From assembly GCF_954871325.1 (NCBI RefSeq), contig NC_088775.1, positions 5,381,475 through 5,445,474 of the forward strand: DNA of 64,000 nucleotides, given 5' to 3'. The translations under genes and the position numbers were made by a program. The DNA is from Gordionus sp. m RMFG-2023. Taxonomy: Eukaryota > Nematomorpha > Gordioida > Chordodea > Parachordodidae. Each line of letters opens with the position of its first letter. Position 1 is the first letter of the stretch. The notes beneath the pieces are model-generated. The model saw only the letters and a list, made by a program, of their open reading frames with translations. It searched no databases and was not told the origin of the DNA. This document shows positions 62,501 through 64,000 of the stretch, piece after piece.

Positions 62501-63014
62501 TAACTATTTTATTTTTAAAATATATTATTATCTTAAACTTACAGGTAATAAATGGAATATTACAAAAAAAATAAATAGGGAATGATGTTAATTAAGAAAT
62601 CATACTTCTAAATGGCCAAATGTTTGTACCAAAGGAATGATTTCAATGTTATGATTTTTGGTTATGTTCAATATTTGAAGAATATCATCTTCCTTGTAAC
62701 AATCATCACGACTTATTATTTCTATATCACCTATATATGGAAACATATCTTCATATTCAATTAAAATTCCTGTCACACCAAGCTTGCTAAAAATGGGAAT
62801 TATCTGGTGATTGTTTTATATCAATGATCATTAAAACAAACTATAAATACTTGAGCTAGATAATATAAAGACAAAGGTGCTCCTTTCAAATCTAAATGAA
62901 TAATTCTGTATTATATAATTAGTTTGATATAAAATAATTTTAAAAAAACTTATTTAAAAAATTATAATCAATTCTTTTATCCCATCTTTCGTAAATTCCT
63001 TTATTTTTTATCAT
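50597..63014 (-). CDS. HEXD: Hexosaminidase D homologue (GH20)
   Basis: Eleven minus-strand exons: 63014-62950, 62905-62851, 62803-62606, 58528-58364, 57211-56992, 55662-55528, 53571-53427, 52228-52043, 51138-51022, 50981-50859 and 50690-50597. All phases agree and give 500 aa. HEXD is a nucleocytoplasmic beta-N-acetylhexosaminidase. Landmarks matching the human protein as I remember it: IIHLDLKGAP, GILIEYEDMFPY, IIPLVQTFGHLEFVLKH, SLHIGADE (catalytic Asp-Glu pair), ILIWDDMFRHIP, WAASAFKGATG, GIIVTGWQRYNHF, PLCELMPSGLPSLMACL and LIFPGHEIY. No signal peptide or membrane segment is seen, as expected. Four tiny introns (40-47 bp, plus one of 168 bp) contrast with others of 0.9-4.1 kb packed with mobile elements. 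The first exon (MIKNKGIYERWDK...) and the last (HENKVEDVDEFKS...) rest on phase and position; the last matches weakly. Confidence 0.9.
52742..52905 (+). other. Open reading piece of unknown nature in HEXD intron 7
   Basis: ATG followed by about 55 protein-like codons (MEYFEINEIKWADDN..., FSLEIDDIYNKGN) on the plus strand, antisense to HEXD, just left of a family B end. No homology is recognised. It might be sequence carried with the element or a chance frame. Confidence 0.2.
52910..53145. mobile_element. Family B element, right part, in HEXD intron 7
   Basis: The end ACGCGTTTATTATAAATGAGG and inner CATCATAACGCTCCATATTTATAAATT match the inverted orientation of the copy at 30967. The left terminus is not evident. 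Confidence 0.55.
53640..53985. mobile_element. Family E element in HEXD intron 6
   Basis: Inverted arms share TTTACCGGAAATG/CATTTCCGGTAAAA, TTTGAGCGCC/GCGCTCAAA and ACAATTTT. It matches 20113-20470 in overall plan and text. Confidence 0.65.
54035..54594 (+). repeat. Tandem duplication, about 264-bp unit
   Basis: Two copies, 54035-54298 and 54299-54594, share GTTTAACATCTATTTAA, GTGGAGCCTAATAAT.GTAGAAAAATGAACCACG and ACATTGGGTCGGTATTTCC. Copy 2 has about 30 bp of insertions. It lies in HEXD intron 6. The 62-codon open frame in copy 1 is not kept in copy 2. Confidence 0.85.
54850..54915. mobile_element. Family C fragment
   Basis: GTGACCTGCAGGTACACGAGCCGGGCCGTATTTTAATA, then CCCGGGTTGGG; one end of family C in HEXD intron 6. 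Confidence 0.5.
55735..55948. mobile_element. Family A element, left end degraded
   Basis: The right end AGCCGTTTAACAACACTA is typical of family A. Inner text (GGGTTTGGGACATCTATTAAC, CGCGTAATATTTTAGGAC) parallels the 56769 copy. HEXD intron 5. Confidence 0.55.
56026..56181. mobile_element. Family D hAT-like miniature element (156 bp)
   Basis: CAGAGTTGTTAAAGGATCTAGATAC on the left and AAGTATCTTTTAACAACTCTG on the right form terminal inverted repeats. The flanks are CTATTTTT at 56018-56025 and CTATTTTT at 56182-56189, a perfect 8-bp target duplication. HEXD intron 5. Confidence 0.9.
56193..56260. mobile_element. Family A left-end fragment
   Basis: TTAGTGTTGCTAAATGACTCGATTTGAGGCGATTTTAAC, then CCCAACTTTGG; the left end only. 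Confidence 0.5.
56769..56938. mobile_element. Family A hAT-like miniature element, intact (170 bp)
   Basis: It begins TAGTGTCGTCAAACAAACGGCT and ends AGCCGTTTATCAACACTA. It is flanked by ATTGGGAT at 56761-56768 and 56939-56946, a perfect 8-bp target duplication. It is the reference copy for the family; other copies are at 18957, 22726, 25432, 39424, 42943, 55735, 56193 and 60078. Confidence 0.93.
57532..58250. mobile_element. LTR-retroelement-like fossil with inverted arms
   Basis: Two arms of about 160 bp, 57532-57690 and 58077-58250, are inverted copies of each other. Between them are a run of TTTAATTTACTTTCA-type repeats (57855-58005) and then TGGTGCCGTGACC at 58007-58019, which has the form of a primer-binding site as used by BEL/Pao-type elements. 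It reads as a rearranged remnant with no pol sequence, broken and fairly old. It lies in HEXD intron 4. Confidence 0.5.
57855..58005 (+). repeat. Tandem TTTAATTTACTTTCA repeats
   Basis: About ten imperfect copies of a 15-bp unit (TTTAATTTACTTTCA, with GTGTTCA and ACGTTCA variants), next to the PBS-like site of the fossil element. Confidence 0.8.
59455..59600 (+). repeat. Unit T arm, diverged copy
   Basis: TATCGCGCCCACTTGCGGATAGATATATATTTTTATATATCTTTG ... ATTTTAATAAGTTTACATAAGTAATAG matches the arms at 32819 and 41247. HEXD intron 3. Confidence 0.55.
60078..60140. mobile_element. Minimal family A element
   Basis: ATGTTGTTAAACGGCTCGATAGCC and GGCTCAAATTGAACCGTTTAACAGTAT are nearly fused ends with almost no interior. 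HEXD intron 3. Confidence 0.6.
60255..60395. mobile_element. Family B short element
   Basis: TTAGGTCTTATTTATTAAACGCC on the left; ACGCGTTTACTATAAATGAGGTCTTTA on the right. An internally deleted family B copy in HEXD intron 3. Confidence 0.6.
61365..61800 (+). repeat. Tandem array, about 125-bp unit
   Basis: About four units with ATAGAATCATGTATAACTCTTCAAGAGGATTC.GAA.ATGTTAATATT and GACTAAA.TAAGAA.CCCT variants, starting near 61365, 61485, 61612 and 61738. Inverted partner units lie at 62085-62300, and a related unit at about 59770. HEXD intron 3. Confidence 0.6.
62085..62300 (-). repeat. Inverted partner of the 61365-61800 array
   Basis: ACATTTTCTGAATCATATTAAAGAGAAAAACTTGAATC and TTCTAAATCATATTGAAGGGCTAAACAGGAATTTATATT are reverse-complement versions of the array unit. 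Confidence 0.55.
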
Positions 63015-64000
63015 ATTATATCTATTAAAACTATATCAATTTTAAGAATGAATTGGAAAATATATTATTACATTCTATGTATTGCAAAGAGTTGAATTAA
63101 AATGAATGATAATATAATAACAGATTTCTTCCTGGCATTTCTAATAACAATATTCCAAATTGTTCGCATGAATTTTAAAATTTAGGACAGCCACATGTTT
63201 TGAAAAAAACTGTACAATCTGACAGAAAAGTCGATGTTTGTTATAACATATGAATGTTTACAATGAGCGTTTCCAACTCTGCGTTTGGAGGTAAGTTAAG
63301 GGTGGGGTAAATTTGAGGGGTTGTATAATACATGAAAAAGGGCAAAATGTATTGCTATAAAAATTGATACATTTATTGACCTATTATAATCGATTAATAT
63401 TGCTAAAAGTCAAACAAATCTATATATTTTATACAATCATATAGATTTTTTTCGAAACAAAATTATATCTGGATAATTTTTTTCATCTTACCTTTTAGAA
63501 TTAATGTAGGGACAACCATTATAAGTAAAAAGGTGTAATTAGTAGGGTTCATGTAGACGCAGTTAAAGGCGTGGAATAATGAAGTCAACGGTTGATCCCA
63601 TTGACTAGACCGGGATGCTTTTAGAGGACCATAGTACTGATTGTCCGCTTTAGAAAAGATCGGTTCACCTCTAGATTAGTTGTTAAAGATAATTACCCCA
63701 AAAATCACAAAAGATCAATTAATTTTATTTGAAAATAAAATTAAAATAATGATCATATATTACCTTAAAATCGGCCTTTTATCTTCTATAATAAAATAAA
63801 TAATAAATAATTCTCTAGAATAAAATAAAGTAGGACTTATCCGGAGTATTAAAAATATAAAATTCAAAGTCAAATGCTTGCGGCGTTGTTACACAAATTA
63901 TTATGTGAAAAAAAATATATAGAGCTAAAAAATATACGTAGTATAATAGAGAAAAATAACACCAATTATAAAACATTGTTGGAAATTTATTATTCAATTA
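63015..64000. other. 5' flank of HEXD
   Basis: Upstream of the proposed HEXD start. 63290-63370 repeats text found at 27370-27510 (GGGGTAAATTT.GGGGG, ATTGCT.TAAAAATT). A moderately GC-rich patch is at 63545-63670. No clear promoter motif or further gene is seen. Confidence 0.45.

Overview
The window is eukaryotic nuclear DNA, strongly AT-rich, with spliced genes, long introns, simple repeats and many decayed transposons. A G-alpha-12/13 subunit and a KANSL3-type NSL-complex subunit indicate an animal (Metazoa). I cannot place it more precisely. No bacterial operon, CRISPR array, rRNA or tRNA was found.

Four genes could be built exon by exon by joining in-frame pieces with matching GT..AG phases. 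(1) KANSL3 homologue, + strand, 6998-13772, 10 exons, 683 aa. (2) G-alpha-12/13 homologue, - strand, 24272-19320, 5 exons, 430 aa; it converges on KANSL3. (3) An unrecognised 313-aa protein, - strand, 30105-29117, 2 exons. (4) Hexosaminidase D (HEXD, GH20) homologue, - strand, 63014-50597, 11 exons, 500 aa. A partial exon lies at the left edge (163-1, - strand), and an isolated possible 3' exon at 45472-45322 (- strand). Intron sizes are bimodal: ten are 40-71 bp and the rest are 168-4077 bp.

Layout: 1-7 kb is repeat-rich (a degenerate tandem array and a 1-kb direct repeat pair). 7-14 kb is KANSL3. 14-19 kb is mostly empty AT-rich DNA with one GC-richer island. 19-24 kb is G-alpha-12/13, with short inverted-repeat elements in its introns. 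24.5-28 kb holds a decayed hAT-like transposon. 29-30 kb is the unknown gene. 31-46 kb is a nest of repeats: three copies of one repeat unit, LINE and Gypsy-type fossils, inverted arms and a 258-bp (CTTT)n tract. 46.5-49.4 kb is a decayed pogo/Tigger-like transposon with terminal inverted repeats and TA target site. 50.6-63 kb is HEXD, whose introns carry many miniature elements, a tandem duplication and an LTR-like fossil.

The genes are unrelated in function: chromatin acetylation, Rho-type G-protein signalling and cytosolic/nuclear glycan hydrolysis. The most informative mobile-DNA result is that three short families (A, C, D) show 8-bp target duplications typical of hAT non-autonomous elements. 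One family-C insertion is dated by an empty site in a sister repeat copy. I found no convincing novel biological system; the best leads are the tiny introns, the insertion in the G-alpha switch III region and the unidentified 313-aa protein.
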